In this document: positions 48,253 to 58,059 of the stretch, piece after piece
Layout: each line of letters begins with the position of its first letter
How positions within the stretch are numbered: position 1 is the stretch's first letter
Notes under the pieces: generated by a model
Told to the model about the DNA's origin: nothing
The model's input: only the letters and a program-made list of their open reading frames with translations
Databases searched by the model: none
From: Thermosynechococcus sichuanensis E542
GTDB lineage: Bacteria > Cyanobacteriota > Cyanobacteriia > Thermosynechococcales > Thermosynechococcaceae
DNA: 64,000 bases
NCBI RefSeq assembly: GCF_003555505.1
Contig: NZ_CP032152.1
Span: 1,659,001-1,723,000 of the forward strand
Direction: 5' to 3'
Position numbers and translations under genes: made by a program

Positions 48253-49125
48253 GAAAGCAGAAGTGTTGAATCCTGCAACAAAACTTAACACTCTAAGCCA
48301 CACGTAGCTCTGGCTGCCAATCAAAGCTCCAATGCACTATGGAACACCGCCGACTTAGTTCTAGTTGCACATATCGTAACTTATCTAACAGCTTCCTCCC
48401 AAAGTATTCCGGTACATCCACTAGCTCTAAAATTAAATACGCAATCAGTACCATGTATATCTGGTTCACAACTCCATTCACACTCTTTGTAATCAATCGG
48501 TCTAACGATAAGTGCATTTTTAAGAATTTCCATAAGTTCTCAATCGCCCACCGCTGCCGATACAGTTCAGCCACTTCTTCATCTGTTAAATCCCATAGAT
48601 TCGTTGCTATCCGAAACTCCGTCTTGCTGTCAATATCCCAAAAATGAACCACTCGATATCGGTCGTGATTGACTTCCGTTCTCATATTGTTCTTGATACG
48701 CACGATAAACTTTCTCTTCGCTTCACATAACTCATCAAGAAACTTCCAGCTCGCAAATCCTCTATCCATTATCGCTACGGCATTATCGGGAATCATTTTT
48801 ATCACTTCTTCTCGAAAACTGATGTCATGCCTGACCGCCTCACTCGTTAAATTCTCCGTCACACTAAACCCATTCAACAGCTGGATTTGATGGTACCCGA
48901 GCTTACTTGTCAATGTAATGACTGTTGAATCGACAGGAATTTGAAGAGCAGTTGCGAGTTCAGGACGGGATAGTCGCAAGGGCTGAGGAGCTTGAGGACA
49001 GACTTGACAATTGTTCCAAAAGATGCCATGATAAATTGACTGTTTTTTCATCTTTTAAGGGAAGAATACGACATTTCTTCCCTTTTTTCTACCCCTTCAA
49101 ACTGTCGTTCAACACTTCTGCTTTC
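48253..49125. mobile_element. Insertion sequence, IS4-type, 873 bp, with perfect 18-bp terminal inverted repeats
   Basis: GAAAGCAGAAGTGTTGAA at 48253-48270 is repeated exactly in inverse orientation at 49108-49125. No convincing target-site duplication flanks it (GGGGATGATT left, TTTGATAAGA right). Its only gene is a damaged DDE transposase. Such a copy could be moved in trans by a full-length relative. Confidence 0.9.
48293..49051 (-). pseudogene. IS4-type transposase, frameshifted and internally deleted
   Basis: The 252-codon frame has the DDE residues (VDSTVITLTSKL; AIMDRGFASWKFLDEL; YRQRWAIENLWKFLK), but the first Asp lies only about 40 residues from the start instead of past residue 100, and TLTSK is followed directly by LGYHQ where several residues are usually found. 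In the +1 frame the first part reads FGTIVKSVLKLLSPCDYPVL, a plausible N-terminus, so the present start is probably a frameshifted remnant. A functional enzyme is unlikely. Low GC in the core fits transposon origin. Confidence 0.7.
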
Positions 49126-49136
49126 TTTGATAAGAG

Positions 49137-49988
49137 CTAGGGCACAAACACGCCGGGCAAAAAGGTTTCGAGGTAAAGATGAATCAATTGGCGGCCAAAG
49201 AGACCACTGATAATAGCCGCCACTGCCAAAAACGGGCCAAAGGGAATCGGTTGCCGCCGCTGAATCCAACCCAGAGCAATCCCCAGTCCCCCCATCAGGC
49301 CACCGAGGGCGCAGGCCAAGAAAAAGGTAACAAGCAACCCCTGCCAACCTAACCAAGCCCCAATCATCGCTGCTAATTTGCTATCCCCTCCCCCCATGAC
49401 CTCCTGACCAAGGGCGATCGCCCCCCCCCAGCGGATTAGATCAAAGAGCCAAATGCCCATCACTGCGGCAATGGCGCCTTCGGTGAGTCCACCGAGACCT
49501 GTTGTTAACCCTCTCACGAGCAAGCCGACAATCAACCCCCACTTTGTCAGGGGATGGGGCAGCGTCATCGTGTCTAGATCAATCAAGGCCAAGGCCAAGA
49601 GCCACGCACTCAGCAGCCACAGCACAAGGGTTTGCCCCTGCCAACCACTCACAGCCACAATCAGGACATATAGCAGTGCCGTCAACAGCTCAATCGCAGG
49701 ATACCGCCAAGAAATGGGTGCATGGCAGTAGCGACATTGTCCCCGCAGGAGTAGCCAGCCCAAAATCGGGATATTGTCCCAGGGCTTGAGGGTGGTTAAA
49801 CACATCGGGCAGCGAGACGGTGGATAGAGGAGCGATCGCCCGCTTGGTACACGGTAGATCACCACATTGAGAAAACTCCCCACCGCTGCCCCAAGGCCAA
49901 AGACAAGGCAGTAGCTGGCAAAGGTCAAAAAAGTTAGTGCAGTTATAGGCGTGTTACTTCCGGCAGATGATCGTAGGGAATAAAGCAT
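49137..49988 (-). CDS. pilD: Prepilin peptidase/N-methyltransferase
   Basis: Inner-membrane aspartic protease of 283 residues that cleaves and methylates type IV prepilins. Visible are FGLGAAVGSFLNVVIYRVP near residue 33, the cysteine pairs CPMC and CRYC near 63-88, the first catalytic Asp in LIDLDTMTLPHPLT, the second in the GGGDSKLA loop, and about seven hydrophobic segments. The start is uncertain: ATG 49988 overlaps the upstream gene by 46 bases. The insertion sequence is 11 bases past its stop. Confidence 0.92.
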   Translation of the reverse strand: MLYSLRSSAGSNTPITALTFLTFASYCLVFGLGAAVGSFLNVVIYRVPSGRSLLYPPSRCPMCLTTLKPWDNIPILGWLLLRGQCRYCHAPISWRYPAIELLTALLYVLIVAVSGWQGQTLVLWLLSAWLLALALIDLDTMTLPHPLTKWGLIVGLLVRGLTTGLGGLTEGAIAAVMGIWLFDLIRWGGAIALGQEVMGGGDSKLAAMIGAWLGWQGLLVTFFLACALGGLMGGLGIALGWIQRRQPIPFGPFLAVAAIISGLFGRQLIHLYLETFLPGVFVP

Positions 49989-50170
49989 TCTTGGGGCAGC
50001 AGCACGGGTTGGCTGGTAAACAGCACATAGCCCCGCAGGGTTTGTCGATTAACAGCGACACCCGCAGGTACCGTTTTTGCCCCATGAACCTGCTGGTAGA
50101 GATTATAGATGGATTGAGCAGCGGCTAATAGGGGGGTATCAACGGTTTCCATGGTTGGCAAAACTGGCAT
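49943..50170 (-). CDS. Small protein of unknown function upstream of pilD
   Basis: A 75-residue protein from ATG 50170 (MPVLPTMETVDTPLLAAAQS onward), with AAQSIYNLYQQVHGAKTVPA and GYVLFTSQPVLLPQECFIPY. No family or motif is recognised. AGGAG lies eight bases before ATG 50170 on the coding strand, which supports that start over a longer reading from 50197. Its 3' end overlaps the pilD start by 46 bases. Confidence 0.6.
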   Translation of the reverse strand: MPVLPTMETVDTPLLAAAQSIYNLYQQVHGAKTVPAGVAVNRQTLRGYVLFTSQPVLLPQECFIPYDHLPEVTRL

Positions 50171-50637
50171 GTGCCCCACTCCTCGGCAATCGAACAATTA
50201 GAAACGATGATGTTTAGTTTTGAGCCAATCATCAGTTCTCACCAAGCGCCCCGCCTATGCAAAAGCAGTGCTCCTTTGCCAGTTAGCAGTTGTATCTAGC
50301 CAAGCGGGGCAAGCGCGATCGCTATTGCTATGCTTGAATTCTGGTTTAGCAAGGATTCGTTCGTAGGTTTTCAGCAGAAGCCAAGCTCCTTAGGCACGGC
50401 AAAAAATGTCAGCCTAGGCATCGGCTAGGTGCGCAAGATACGCTTCGGGGGCATCCCCTGTTTCCAAGAGCAGGACTTCATTGGCCGCAGTGGGGTACAA
50501 ATCCAGTGTTATTCTCCCAAAAGCTATAAATGAGCCGCCAAAACCGTAAAAAATTGCAACATGCGCCCTCGTAGGGTTAAGGGGCAGAAGAATTGCCTAT
50601 AATACTGTGAGCACGCCAATGCTTGAGGGAGTTGACG
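50171..50637. other. 467-base intergenic region before hemL, no gene called
   Basis: This stretch has no convincing frame. Its 5' half contains a HIP1-like GCGCGATCGC and the 3' half the palindromic CAGCCTAGGCATCGGCTAGGTG. AGCTATAAATGAG near 50522 and TATAATACTGTG near 50597-50608 are -10-like elements on the + strand, a likely hemL promoter region. A small RNA is possible but not shown. Confidence 0.5.
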
Positions 50638-51936
50638 TTGACCACGACTGTTTTTCAAACCACAAAATCCCAAGAAATTTTTGCCGCTGCCCAAAAACTC
50701 ATGCCCGGTGGCGTCAGTTCACCCGTGCGTGCTTTCAAGTCCGTCGGCGGCCAACCCATTGTTTTTGATCATGTCAAGGGTGCCCACATTTGGGATGTGG
50801 ACGGCAACCAATACATTGACTATGTAGGGTCGTGGGGACCCGCGATTGTCGGCCATGCCCATCCCGAAGTCATTGAAGCCCTCCATGCCGCCCTCGAAAA
50901 GGGAACCAGCTTTGGCGCCCCCTGTGTGCTGGAGAATATCTTGGCGGAAATGGTGATTGCCGCTGTCCCCAGTGTGGAGATGGTGCGCTTTGTGAATTCT
51001 GGCACCGAAGCCTGTATGGCAGTGCTGCGGCTGATGCGTGCCTATACCCAGCGGGAAAAAGTAATCAAGTTTGAAGGCTGCTACCATGGCCATGCCGATA
51101 TGTTCTTGGTCAAAGCAGGGTCAGGGGTGGCCACCCTAGGCTTACCTGATTCTCCCGGCGTGCCGAAAGCAACCACCGCCGCCACATTAACCGCACCCTA
51201 CAACGATCTTGAAGCGGTCAGTCGCCTCTTTGAGCAGTATCCCGATGACATTGCAGGGGTGATTCTCGAGCCCGTGGTCGGCAATGCTGGCTTTATTCCC
51301 CCGGATGCCGGCTTTCTCGAAGGGCTGCGAGAGCTGACCAAGCAGTACGGTGCCCTCTTGGTCTTTGACGAAGTGATGACCGGCTTTCGCATTGCCTATG
51401 GCGGTGCTCAGGAAAAATTTGGTGTCACACCGGATCTCACCACCCTCGGCAAAGTAATTGGCGGTGGCCTACCAGTGGGTGCCTATGGCGGTCGCGCTGA
51501 CATTATGAAGATGGTGGCGCCGGCAGGACCGGTGTATCAAGCGGGTACTCTCTCTGGCAATCCCTTGGCAATGACAGCGGGCATCAAAACCTTGGAAATT
51601 CTCAGTCGCCCCGGTAGCTACGAAAAACTGGATCGAATCACAGGCAAGCTGATCCAAGGACTGTTAGAGGTGGCACAGGAATTTGGCCATGAGGTGTGTG
51701 GTGGGCACATCAGTGGCATGTTTGGTCTCTTTTTCACCGCTGGTCCGGTGACGAACTATGAGCAAGCTAAGCAGTCGGATTTGAAAAAGTTTGCCGCCTT
51801 CCACCGGGGCATGCTGGAGCAGGGGATTTACCTTGCGCCATCCCAGTTTGAAGCGGGGTTTACTTCCCTTGCTCATACGGAGGCGGATATTGAGCGCACG
51901 ATTGCGGCGGCGCGGACAGTGCTGAGTCAGCTTTGA
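50638..51936 (+). CDS. hemL: Glutamate-1-semialdehyde 2,1-aminomutase
   Basis: Converts glutamate-1-semialdehyde to 5-aminolevulinate, the first committed tetrapyrrole precursor for chlorophyll, haem and bilins. Class III PLP enzyme of about 432 residues: [17 protein letters not shown] near residue 25, [20 protein letters not shown] near 115, [13 protein letters not shown] near 145, [12 protein letters not shown] near 240, and the PLP lysine in [19 protein letters not shown] near 270. The start is TTG 50638 (family N-terminus [13 protein letters not shown]) with GGGAG upstream. Two earlier in-frame TTGs exist. Confidence 0.93.
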   Translation: MTTTVFQTTKSQEIFAAAQKLMPGGVSSPVRAFKSVGGQPIVFDHVKGAHIWDVDGNQYIDYVGSWGPAIVGHAHPEVIEALHAALEKGTSFGAPCVLENILAEMVIAAVPSVEMVRFVNSGTEACMAVLRLMRAYTQREKVIKFEGCYHGHADMFLVKAGSGVATLGLPDSPGVPKATTAATLTAPYNDLEAVSRLFEQYPDDIAGVILEPVVGNAGFIPPDAGFLEGLRELTKQYGALLVFDEVMTGFRIAYGGAQEKFGVTPDLTTLGKVIGGGLPVGAYGGRADIMKMVAPAGPVYQAGTLSGNPLAMTAGIKTLEILSRPGSYEKLDRITGKLIQGLLEVAQEFGHEVCGGHISGMFGLFFTAGPVTNYEQAKQSDLKKFAAFHRGMLEQGIYLAPSQFEAGFTSLAHTEADIERTIAAARTVLSQL

Positions 51937-54053
51937 GCTTTTACCGTTGCGGCAAGGAGCACCACATCCATTAAGTCCGCAAGGTTGAGGCAGGGAAAAA
52001 CCACCACATCCCCCAATTGATGAATGGCGCGGCTGCTGTCTTCGGCCAAGGTAATTATGGGGAGCTTTCGTAGTTTGGGATGATTCTCCAGATGGGCGAC
52101 TTCGTCAGCGGGCAAATCCCAAATCAGAACATCGGGCTGCCAAATCTCCACCAGTAGATCGGCCTGTTCGAGGTCTTCTGCTTCGAGAAGCCGCAGATGG
52201 GGCAGGTTAATTTCATGGAGTAGGCCGAGGCGGAGTACCGTTTGATTGAGGAGGGGACGCTCGCAGGTTGATTTTTCCGTTAGAGTAGCCAGTCGCGGAA
52301 AACACCAGCGATCAAGAACATCAATGAGCAGACTGGGATGACTACTCAAGGGCAGCCGCTGCACGAAACCCGTCAAGCCCAAGGGAGTGGCTTCATCGGA
52401 GATGATGATTAAAGGCACAGTGGCAGTAAAAGAACTGGTGGTTAGACTTTCAACCACATCAGCCAAAATCAAACTACTGGCGGGGCGGACGACAATGGCG
52501 CTGGGTTGCAGTTGCTCCAGCTTATCAAGGGCTTCAAGGGGATGGCGAGCGACCATGTAGCCGTAGTGACTGCGTCGCAAGGCGGAAGTCGTATCCATGA
52601 TCCACGTGGCATCGTTACTGACCAAAAGGATCAATTGAGCCGTAGTGGGTAATTCAGGGGGAAGTTCTTCAGCAAAGGGCAGCAGGACTGTCCACTCACT
52701 AGAGCTGTCAGCTTGGGCGATAAAGGAAAGCTCACCATTGTGCAGACGACAGAGTTGGCGGGCGAGCATCAGCCCCATGGTGACTTCGGCGTAGTCCTCG
52801 AGGCATTCCTGTAGCAGGCGATCGTGATCCTTAAGGGGAATGCCATGTCCCTCTTCCCACAGTTGCAGCGCCAGCCAATTTTGCCAGCGACTCAAGCGCA
52901 GTCCATAGCGATCGCTGGGGAATAGCATCAGCCACCCCAAGAGATGGGCAAAAATCTGCCGTAGCCGTAGCGGATCCCCATAGAGGTACACGCTGCTGAG
53001 GGGAACCTCAATTTGCCATTGCCAACGGGAAATGTTCTGGCCATACAGATGCTCCGCCAATTCCTGCGATCGCAACCACAAACTCGCCAATTCTACGGTT
53101 TCCCATTGCAATTCCAACTCTCGCCAGAGGGCACGGGTGTAGTCCTGCCACGTCTGAATGAGGCGATTCATTTGCCAACCGCTACGTTGGATGAGAGCAA
53201 GGTAGTCCTGTTGTTCTGGCAGAGGGTGCTGCCACAGAAGTTGCGTGAGGCTGAGAATCGCCGTGAGGGGATTTTTGAGTTCATGTCCCAAGCTCAGCAG
53301 GAGACGCTTTTGCTGATGGAGGCGCAGTTGGTGCAAGCGGGTGGGGGTCATCGGATCAGCCTCTTGCCGCCGTTGGGCAAAAAATAACCAATAGCGATCG
53401 CTAGCCACCGCGACACCGCCTTCTGCCTTCTCCCAGTCCAACGACGTTAAATTCAAGGGAAATGAACACACCTGCCACAGCGATCCCGCCTCTAGCGCCT
53501 GACAATTCATGCCCTCAAATTTCGGCTGTATTAACGGCAAAAAGTCAGTTAAGTGTTTTGACCAAGCCCAATTTTGCCAAACGACTTTGCCTTGGGCATT
53601 TTGAATTTGAATCGGCACGGGCAATTGTTCAATCACCTCCAGCCAAGGCAAGGGGGGCTGGCACGCCCAGCGATAGAGTAAATGTTGCTGATCCAGTAGT
53701 CCCAAAAAGCAACCCTGTGCATCCACGACCGCAATATAGGCTGGCATCTGAGGTTGGCTGCGCAACCATCCCTGAAACTGTAATCGTGTCCACGTTGCGG
53801 GTACCGCCACCACAGGCGATCGCCAGGAGGCCGTCACACTACCCACTGCCAAATCAGCGAACTGCGCTTCCCGCTCCAAACTCAACGCCAACCGCCAACC
53901 CTGCACCACTCCCAAGGGTTTTTGCTGCTCATCCACAATGACGATCGTCTCTGGAAGGGTTTCTTGCCAACGCTGGCACACCTCCCTGAGAGACAGATTT
54001 GCCCCTACCGTCATCGCAGGTTTAGTAAAGCTGGCTAGGGAGAGGGAATTCAT
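51927..54053 (-). CDS. Degenerate hybrid histidine kinase (CBS, PAS-like, HisKA, altered ATPase, two receiver-like domains)
   Basis: A 708-residue protein divergent from kaiA. CBS pair (about 10-125), PAS-like segment ([20 protein letters not shown]), HisKA H-box [16 protein letters not shown] intact. In the ATPase N-box, [16 protein letters not shown] has His and Trp where the two Asn are usual. The G1 box reads WEEGHGIPL. The first receiver-like domain has VVRP where the phospho-Asp is expected; the second has PDVLIWDLP with an Asp. ATG 54053 was preferred over TTG 54074. hemL and this gene overlap by ten bases at their 3' ends. Confidence 0.82.
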   Translation of the reverse strand: MNSLSLASFTKPAMTVGANLSLREVCQRWQETLPETIVIVDEQQKPLGVVQGWRLALSLEREAQFADLAVGSVTASWRSPVVAVPATWTRLQFQGWLRSQPQMPAYIAVVDAQGCFLGLLDQQHLLYRWACQPPLPWLEVIEQLPVPIQIQNAQGKVVWQNWAWSKHLTDFLPLIQPKFEGMNCQALEAGSLWQVCSFPLNLTSLDWEKAEGGVAVASDRYWLFFAQRRQEADPMTPTRLHQLRLHQQKRLLLSLGHELKNPLTAILSLTQLLWQHPLPEQQDYLALIQRSGWQMNRLIQTWQDYTRALWRELELQWETVELASLWLRSQELAEHLYGQNISRWQWQIEVPLSSVYLYGDPLRLRQIFAHLLGWLMLFPSDRYGLRLSRWQNWLALQLWEEGHGIPLKDHDRLLQECLEDYAEVTMGLMLARQLCRLHNGELSFIAQADSSSEWTVLLPFAEELPPELPTTAQLILLVSNDATWIMDTTSALRRSHYGYMVARHPLEALDKLEQLQPSAIVVRPASSLILADVVESLTTSSFTATVPLIIISDEATPLGLTGFVQRLPLSSHPSLLIDVLDRWCFPRLATLTEKSTCERPLLNQTVLRLGLLHEINLPHLRLLEAEDLEQADLLVEIWQPDVLIWDLPADEVAHLENHPKLRKLPIITLAEDSSRAIHQLGDVVVFPCLNLADLMDVVLLAATVKAQS

Positions 54054-54081
54054 GGTGAAATAGGGAGTTGGCAAATAAAGA

Positions 54082-54231
54082 GATAGGATGCTGCTTTACA
54101 CTGGCTTTTCTATTTTTGAACGTCTTCCATCCTTACTGGGCAGGGCTGTTGGTTCTAAGCTTGTAATGAAATGGCAACACTCCTCCAGAAAACACTGCCA
54201 CCACCAGCGAGAAAGTGATAGGATGCTATCA
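54082..54231. promoter_or_regulatory. Direct repeat and hairpin motif in the kaiA/kinase divergent region
   Basis: GATAGGATGCT occurs at 54082-54092 and again at 54217-54227, 135 bases apart, in the gap between the kinase and kaiA. The second copy lies in the perfect inverted repeat TGATAGGATGCTATCA (arms TGATAG and CTATCA, 54216-54231), 26 bases before the kaiA start. Possible regulator binding sites; no factor can be named. Confidence 0.5.
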
Positions 54232-54257
54232 GATGCAAACCCAAGTCCTGAAAGCTC

Positions 54258-55109
54258 GTGGCGCAGTCAACCGCACTAACAATCTGTGGCTTAGTTTACT
54301 CGCCCGCTATTGGCCAAGAACTGGTACGTTTGCATAACTCTGACATCGATGAACTGGTTTACTTTTCAAATGAAAGAGAATTTTGCACCTATTTAGAGCA
54401 ACGACGAAATAGTATTGCTTGCTTAATTTTAGAATGGGGAGAGGGGACGCCGCAAATCATTACCTACCTGCACCACAGCGCCACACTATTGCCCGCCATT
54501 CTCATTTTTCCTGCGGCTCTGTCTCCCCCACCCCCTGGGCCTCACTACCACGTAGCTGAAGTCATTCTCACCACCGATCACCTGCATCAGCTTAACCAGC
54601 AAATCGAAGAAGCCATTACTGGATTTGTGAAACTTTGTCCGGGATGTGCGGTGCCTCCCCATGTCATGTTTCGCATGCCCGCTCTTAAAGACAGTAGCAA
54701 CGTTGACCCCCAGCACCGCCTGTCCCAGAAGTTAAAGGAGCGACTTGGCTACCTTGGTGTCTATTACAAGCGGGATACCGCCTTTTTCTTCCGCCGTATG
54801 TCTGCTGCCGATAAGCGCAAACTCCTCGACGAATTGCGTTCAATTTATCGTACCATTGTCCTTGAGTACTTTAACACTGATGCCAAAGTCAATGAGCATA
54901 TTGACGAATTTGTTAGTAAAGCATTCTTTGCGGATATTTCTGTTGCCCAAGTCCTAGAGATTCACGTTGAACTCATGGATAATTTTTCTAAGCAACTCAA
55001 ACTCGAAGGTCGCAGTGAGGACATTTTGCTTGATTATCGCCTGACACTCATTGATGTCATCGCCCATCTATGCGAAATGTACCGTCGCTCTATTCCGCGT
55101 GAGGTGTAA
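54258..55109 (+). CDS. kaiA: Circadian clock protein KaiA
   Basis: Stimulates KaiC autophosphorylation by binding its C-terminal tail. The full-length 283-residue form has the N-terminal pseudo-receiver ([38 protein letters not shown]), linker, and C-terminal four-helix KaiA domain ([59 protein letters not shown]). GTG start at 54258. The sequence is close to the Thermosynechococcus protein used in structures, with several substitutions. kaiB follows after five bases. Confidence 0.97.
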   Translation: MAQSTALTICGLVYSPAIGQELVRLHNSDIDELVYFSNEREFCTYLEQRRNSIACLILEWGEGTPQIITYLHHSATLLPAILIFPAALSPPPPGPHYHVAEVILTTDHLHQLNQQIEEAITGFVKLCPGCAVPPHVMFRMPALKDSSNVDPQHRLSQKLKERLGYLGVYYKRDTAFFFRRMSAADKRKLLDELRSIYRTIVLEYFNTDAKVNEHIDEFVSKAFFADISVAQVLEIHVELMDNFSKQLKLEGRSEDILLDYRLTLIDVIAHLCEMYRRSIPREV

Positions 55110-55114
55110 CTCCT

Positions 55115-55441
55115 ATGGCTCCTCTGCGGAAGACTTACGTTCTTAAGCTGTACGTGGCTGGCAATACGGCCAACTCCGTGCGTGCCCTTAAAACCCTCAA
55201 CAACATTCTTGAAAAAGAATTTAAGGGCGTCTATGCCCTCAAAGTGATTGATGTCCTCAAAAACCCCCAATTGGCTGAGGAGGATAAAATTCTAGCCACA
55301 CCCACCTTGGCCAAAGTCTTACCGCCCCCCGTACGCCGTATTATTGGGGACTTATCCAACCGTGAGAAAGTTCTCATTGGCCTCGACTTGCTGTACGAAG
55401 AGATTGGCGAGCAGTCCGACGACGAACTTGGGTTGGAATAA
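55115..55441 (+). CDS. kaiB: Circadian clock protein KaiB
   Basis: Fold-switching clock protein of 108 residues that binds phosphorylated KaiC and sequesters KaiA. Family pattern [59 protein letters not shown], with an acidic tail ([10 protein letters not shown]). Start ATG 55115 sits five bases after the kaiA stop, so no room exists for a separate kaiBC promoter in the gap. It ends 76 bases before kaiC. Confidence 0.98.
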   Translation: MAPLRKTYVLKLYVAGNTANSVRALKTLNNILEKEFKGVYALKVIDVLKNPQLAEEDKILATPTLAKVLPPPVRRIIGDLSNREKVLIGLDLLYEEIGEQSDDELGLE

Positions 55442-55517
55442 GCACAGTGGTTAGAATGTCTCAGTTTAGAATAACCTTTTGGAATTTTTTGCAGAATACT
55501 CAATCTAAAAACCTTCT

Positions 55518-57074
55518 ATGACGAACCTACCAGAAAGTCAGTTAAGTCCAACTGGGCAGTCCCCTGCGGAAGTCAAGAAAATCCCAACAATGATCGAGGG
55601 CTTTGACGACATTAGTCATGGCGGCCTCCCCCAAGGACGTACCACATTGGTCAGTGGGACATCGGGGACAGGGAAGACTCTTTTTGCGGTGCAATTTCTT
55701 TATAATGGCATCACAATTTTTAATGAGCCGGGTATATTTGTCACCTTTGAGGAGTCCCCCCAAGACATTATTAAAAACGCGCTGAGCTTTGGCTGGAATC
55801 TCCAGAGTCTCATTGATCAAGGGAAGCTGTTTATTCTTGATGCCTCTCCCGATCCGGACGGCCAAGAGGTGGCGGGGGATTTTGATCTGTCGGCGCTCAT
55901 TGAGCGTATTCAATATGCCATTCGCAAATACAAAGCCACCCGTGTCTCGATTGATTCGGTGACCGCCGTTTTTCAGCAGTATGACGCGGCCTCAGTGGTG
56001 CGGCGGGAGATTTTTCGCTTGGCGTTTCGCCTCAAACAGTTGGGGGTGACGACGATCATGACCACGGAGCGGGTGGATGAGTATGGCCCTGTGGCGCGTT
56101 TTGGCGTAGAAGAGTTTGTCTCTGACAATGTGGTGATTTTGCGTAATGTCCTCGAGGGGGAACGGCGGCGGCGTACCGTTGAAATTCTCAAGCTGCGGGG
56201 CACGACCCACATGAAGGGGGAATATCCCTTTACAATCAACAACGGCATCAACATCTTCCCCTTGGGAGCGATGCGCCTCACCCAACGCTCCTCGAATGTG
56301 CGGGTCTCTTCCGGGGTCAAAACCCTTGACGAGATGTGTGGCGGCGGCTTTTTCAAGGATTCGATTATTTTGGCCACCGGCGCAACGGGAACGGGCAAAA
56401 CGTTGTTGGTCAGCAAGTTCCTTGAGACAGGATGCCAACAGGGGGAACGGGCATTGTTGTTTGCCTATGAAGAATCGCGGGCGCAATTGTCCCGAAATGC
56501 TTCCTCTTGGGGCATTGATTTTGAGGAGTTAGAACGGCGAGGGCTATTGCGGATTATTTGCGCCTATCCCGAGTCGGCAGGGCTAGAGGATCACTTGCAG
56601 ATTATTAAATCGGAAATTGCCGACTTTAAGCCGTCACGGGTAGCCATTGACTCTCTATCGGCCTTGGCACGGGGGGTAAGCAATAATGCCTTCCGTCAGT
56701 TTGTGATTGGGGTCACGGGTTTTGCCAAGCAGGAGGAGATCACGGGCTTTTTCACTAACACCACGGATCAGTTTATGGGATCCAACTCAATTACGGAGTC
56801 CCATATCTCAACGATTACCGACACGATTTTGCTGTTGCAGTATGTAGAAATTCGTGGTGAAATGTCACGGGCCATTAACGTCTTTAAGATGCGCGGCTCT
56901 TGGCATGATAAGGGAATTCGAGAGTATGTGATTACTGAGAAGGGGGCGGAGATCCGCGATTCTTTCCGCAATTTCGAGGGCATTATCAGCGGTACCCCCA
57001 CGCGCATTTCAGTGGACGAAAAAACGGAGCTGTCGCGGATTGCCAAGGGGATGCAAGACCTAGAAAACGAGTAA
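55518..57074 (+). CDS. kaiC: Circadian clock protein KaiC
   Basis: Hexameric ATPase/autokinase of 518 residues, the oscillator core. Two RecA-like halves: Walker A GTSGTGKT in CI and GATGTGKT in CII. The catalytic glutamate pair lies in VTFEESP and FAYEESR. The phosphorylation site is the Ser-Thr pair in TESHISTITDT (S431/T432 in Synechococcus numbering), and the C-terminal A-loop/tail ISGTPTRISVDEKTELSRIA binds KaiA. The protein is complete. nadK follows after four bases and is likely co-transcribed. Confidence 0.98.
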   Translation: MTNLPESQLSPTGQSPAEVKKIPTMIEGFDDISHGGLPQGRTTLVSGTSGTGKTLFAVQFLYNGITIFNEPGIFVTFEESPQDIIKNALSFGWNLQSLIDQGKLFILDASPDPDGQEVAGDFDLSALIERIQYAIRKYKATRVSIDSVTAVFQQYDAASVVRREIFRLAFRLKQLGVTTIMTTERVDEYGPVARFGVEEFVSDNVVILRNVLEGERRRRTVEILKLRGTTHMKGEYPFTINNGINIFPLGAMRLTQRSSNVRVSSGVKTLDEMCGGGFFKDSIILATGATGTGKTLLVSKFLETGCQQGERALLFAYEESRAQLSRNASSWGIDFEELERRGLLRIICAYPESAGLEDHLQIIKSEIADFKPSRVAIDSLSALARGVSNNAFRQFVIGVTGFAKQEEITGFFTNTTDQFMGSNSITESHISTITDTILLLQYVEIRGEMSRAINVFKMRGSWHDKGIREYVITEKGAEIRDSFRNFEGIISGTPTRISVDEKTELSRIAKGMQDLENE

Positions 57075-57078
57075 CTCC

Positions 57079-57999
57079 ATGCAGTTGAACCAAGTCATTG
57101 TGGTGCACAAAGCGGGCGATCGCCAGAGCAAGGAATGGGCGGATCGCGCTTCCCGTCAACTGCAACAGCGGGGTGCCAATGTGCTGGTCGGCCCCAGTGG
57201 TCCCAAGGACAACCCCTACCCCGTTTTTATGGCCTCAGTCACAGAGCCGATTGATCTGGCGGTGGTTCTGGGGGGAGATGGCACCTCCTTGGCGGCGGCA
57301 CGGCATTTGGCTGCGGCTGGCGTTCCGATTCTAGCAGTGAATGTGGGGGGACATTTGGGGTTTTTGACGGAGCCGCTGGAACTGTTTCGCGATATGGAGG
57401 CGGTTTGGGATCGCCTTGAGCGAGATGAGTATGCCATGCAACAGCGGATGATGCTGCAAGCCCAAGTCCTTGAGGGGTCAAAATGGCATCCTGAGGTGGT
57501 GGGCGATCGCTACTATGCCCTCAATGAAATGTGCATTAAGCCAGCGTCTGCCGATCGCATGATCACCGCTATCCTCGAAATGGAAATTGATGGCGATGTG
57601 GTGGATCAATACCAAGGGGATGGGTTACTGGTGGCCACCCCCACCGGCTCCACCTGCTATACGGTTGCAGCCAATGGCCCCATTTTGCATCCGGGGATGG
57701 AAGCCCTTGTGGTCACGCCTATTTGTCCCCTGAGCCTTTCTAGCCGCCCCATTGTGTTGCCCGCCCGCTCCGCAGTGAGCATTTGGCCACTGGACGATCA
57801 CAGCCTGAATACCAAACTGTGGATGGATGGCGTACTGGCCACTTCCATTTGGCCGGGACAGCGGGTGCAGGTGACGATGGCCGATTGTCAAGCCCGTTTT
57901 ATTATCCTGCGGGATCACTACTCCTTTTATCAAACGCTGCGGGAAAAGTTAGCTTGGGCAGGGGCACGCATTCCCTATCACAACAACCACCGCAATTAG
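57079..57999 (+). CDS. nadK: NAD kinase
   Basis: Makes NADP+ from NAD+. The 306-residue protein has the GGDGT motif (VVLGGDGTSLAAARHLA) near residue 65, GGHLGFLTEPLELF near 92, the NE/D pair region YYALNEMCIKP near 147, and DGLLVATPTGSTCYTVAANG near 185. Four bases after kaiC and on the same strand, so co-transcribed with the clock genes. Also called ppnK. Confidence 0.95.
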   Translation: MQLNQVIVVHKAGDRQSKEWADRASRQLQQRGANVLVGPSGPKDNPYPVFMASVTEPIDLAVVLGGDGTSLAAARHLAAAGVPILAVNVGGHLGFLTEPLELFRDMEAVWDRLERDEYAMQQRMMLQAQVLEGSKWHPEVVGDRYYALNEMCIKPASADRMITAILEMEIDGDVVDQYQGDGLLVATPTGSTCYTVAANGPILHPGMEALVVTPICPLSLSSRPIVLPARSAVSIWPLDDHSLNTKLWMDGVLATSIWPGQRVQVTMADCQARFIILRDHYSFYQTLREKLAWAGARIPYHNNHRN

Positions 58000-58059
58000 A
58001 TCACAACCGCATGCTGGCAACGCGTCTATAATGGGCGCATTCCTCGCGGGTCTTTTGCG

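Larger units (their letters stand above)
44607..49136. mobile_element. Decayed integrative element in tRNA-Ala(CGC)
   Basis: The block between the tRNA 3' end and pilD holds a tyrosine integrase next to the tRNA, a primase-like protein, two regulators facing away from each other, small orphan genes, a truncated M15 peptidase and a broken insertion sequence. This is the usual order of a tRNA-targeting element. No copy of the tRNA 3' end was found by eye at the right side, where the insertion sequence lies 11 bases from the pilD stop, so the right attachment site appears lost. HIP1 sites occur inside, pointing to a cyanobacterial source. Confidence 0.75.

Noticed and set aside
44607-49136. Search by eye for a second copy of the tRNA-Ala 3' end (TTCGAGTTCCCTACTCTCCA)
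   Set aside because: Nothing matching over more than a few bases was found within the element or its right flank.
48241-49136. Target-site duplication around the insertion sequence
   Set aside because: The ten bases on each side do not match, so duplication was not called.
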